This document shows, piece after piece, positions 5,871 through 6,055 of a DNA stretch of 6,055 bases. Source of the DNA: Rubrobacter sp. (GTDB lineage Bacteria; Actinomycetota; Rubrobacteria; Rubrobacterales; Rubrobacteraceae); assembly GCA_020253895.1 (NCBI GenBank), contig JADDKG010000269.1:1-6055 (forward strand), written 5' to 3'. Position 1 is the first letter of the stretch. Each line of letters opens with the position of its first letter. A program made the position numbers and the translations under genes. Below the pieces are notes generated by a model. The model was not told where the DNA came from. It saw only the letters and a program-made list of their open reading frames with translations, and made no database searches.

Positions 5871-6055
5871 CTACTCTATTATCTGGGTAACGACACCGGC
5901 ACCAACGGTCCGGCCACCCTCCCTTATGGCAAAGTTCAATCCCTCATCCATCGCTATGGGAGAGATCAACTGTACCTCCATGACCGTGTTGTCACCAGGC
6001 ATCACCATCTCTACCCCCTCCTCAAGGAAGATCTCCCCGGTGACATCAGTGGTCC
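5871..6055 (-). CDS. tuf: Elongation factor Tu, C-terminal 60 residues (5' end outside window)
   Basis: EF-Tu is the cytoplasmic GTPase that carries aminoacyl-tRNA to the ribosomal A site. Only the end of the gene is here; reading starts at the complete codon at 6053. The 60 visible residues belong to the C-terminal beta-barrel (domain 3). They contain the near-invariant stretch MPGDN, then [20 protein letters not shown] and the terminal VTQIIE, which is diagnostic. The GTP-binding domain is off the right edge. The stop is TAG, 7 nt before rpsJ, so tuf is joined directly to the S10 operon. This piece is about 55% GC, with third-position GC near 67%. That is clearly below the neighbouring ribosomal genes, and four of its six Ile codons are ATA. 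Some bacteria carry two tuf copies; whether this one does cannot be seen here. Confidence 0.97.
   Translation of the reverse strand, partial: TTDVTGEIFLEEGVEMVMPGDNTVMEVQLISPIAMDEGLNFAIREGGRTVGAGVVTQIIE

Larger units (their letters stand above)
1..6055 (-). other. str/S10/spc ribosomal protein gene cluster (single presumed transcription unit)
   Basis: Fifteen genes follow one another on the minus strand without interruption in the canonical bacterial order: tuf, S10, L3, L4, L23, L2, S19, L22, S3, L16, L29, S17, L14, L24, L5. Gaps never exceed 7 nt, and three junctions overlap by 1 to 8 nt. In Escherichia coli the str, S10 and spc units are separated by promoters and leaders; here no such space exists between tuf and rpsJ or between rpsQ and rplN. 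A single long mRNA with translational coupling is the natural inference. No stem-loop terminator, promoter-sized gap or attenuator leader is present inside the window. Internal promoters buried in coding sequence cannot be excluded by reading alone. Confidence 0.9.

Noticed and set aside
5063..5890. Plus-strand open frame (275 codons) opposite rplC and rpsJ.
   Set aside because: Pure antisense of two certain genes with biased composition and no independent support such as an RBS or homology.

Overview
The whole window is one block of translation genes read on the minus strand. From the right edge to the left edge it holds the 3' end of tuf (EF-Tu), then rpsJ, rplC, rplD, rplW, rplB, rpsS, rplV, rpsC, rplP, rpmC, rpsQ, rplN, rplX and the first 34 codons of rplE. 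This is the S10 operon (S10-L3-L4-L23-L2-S19-L22-S3-L16-L29-S17) running straight into the start of the spc operon (L14-L24-L5). It is joined upstream to the str-operon gene tuf. No plus-strand gene, RNA gene, mobile element, repeat array or CRISPR is visible.

Packing is extreme. With the starts chosen here, every junction lies between an 8-nt overlap and a 7-nt gap, and only about 34 nt of the 6055 are non-coding. There is no room for a promoter, leader or terminator between genes, so the block is probably transcribed as one unit from a promoter upstream of the window, most likely upstream of tuf or of the str genes. Most Shine-Dalgarno (SD) sequences lie inside the last codons of the preceding gene. 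This favours translational coupling and visibly shapes several protein C-termini (Arg-Arg, Glu-Glu and Gly-Gly tails).

The organism looks like a high-GC actinobacterium. The L14, L29, S17 and L24 sequences have actinobacterial signatures. S17 has a long N-terminal extension before a GRGRRK...VVSD core, as mycobacterial S17 does, but here the extension is acidic. Frequent ATA (Ile) and AGG (Arg) codons in a GC-rich background, together with tuf joined to rpsJ, would fit Rubrobacter or another deep-branching, possibly thermophilic actinobacterial lineage. That placement is inference from memory of the families and is not proven.

The products act together: EF-Tu delivers aminoacyl-tRNA, and the other proteins are structural parts of the 30S (S3, S10, S17, S19) and 50S (L2, L3, L4, L5, L14, L16, L22, L23, L24, L29) subunits. 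I see no undescribed system here. The points worth a second look are the acidic S17 extension, the acidic L22 tail, the strong preference for TAG stop codons, the lower-GC tuf 3' end, the divergent L3 N-terminus and the way SD sequences are written into C-terminal codons.
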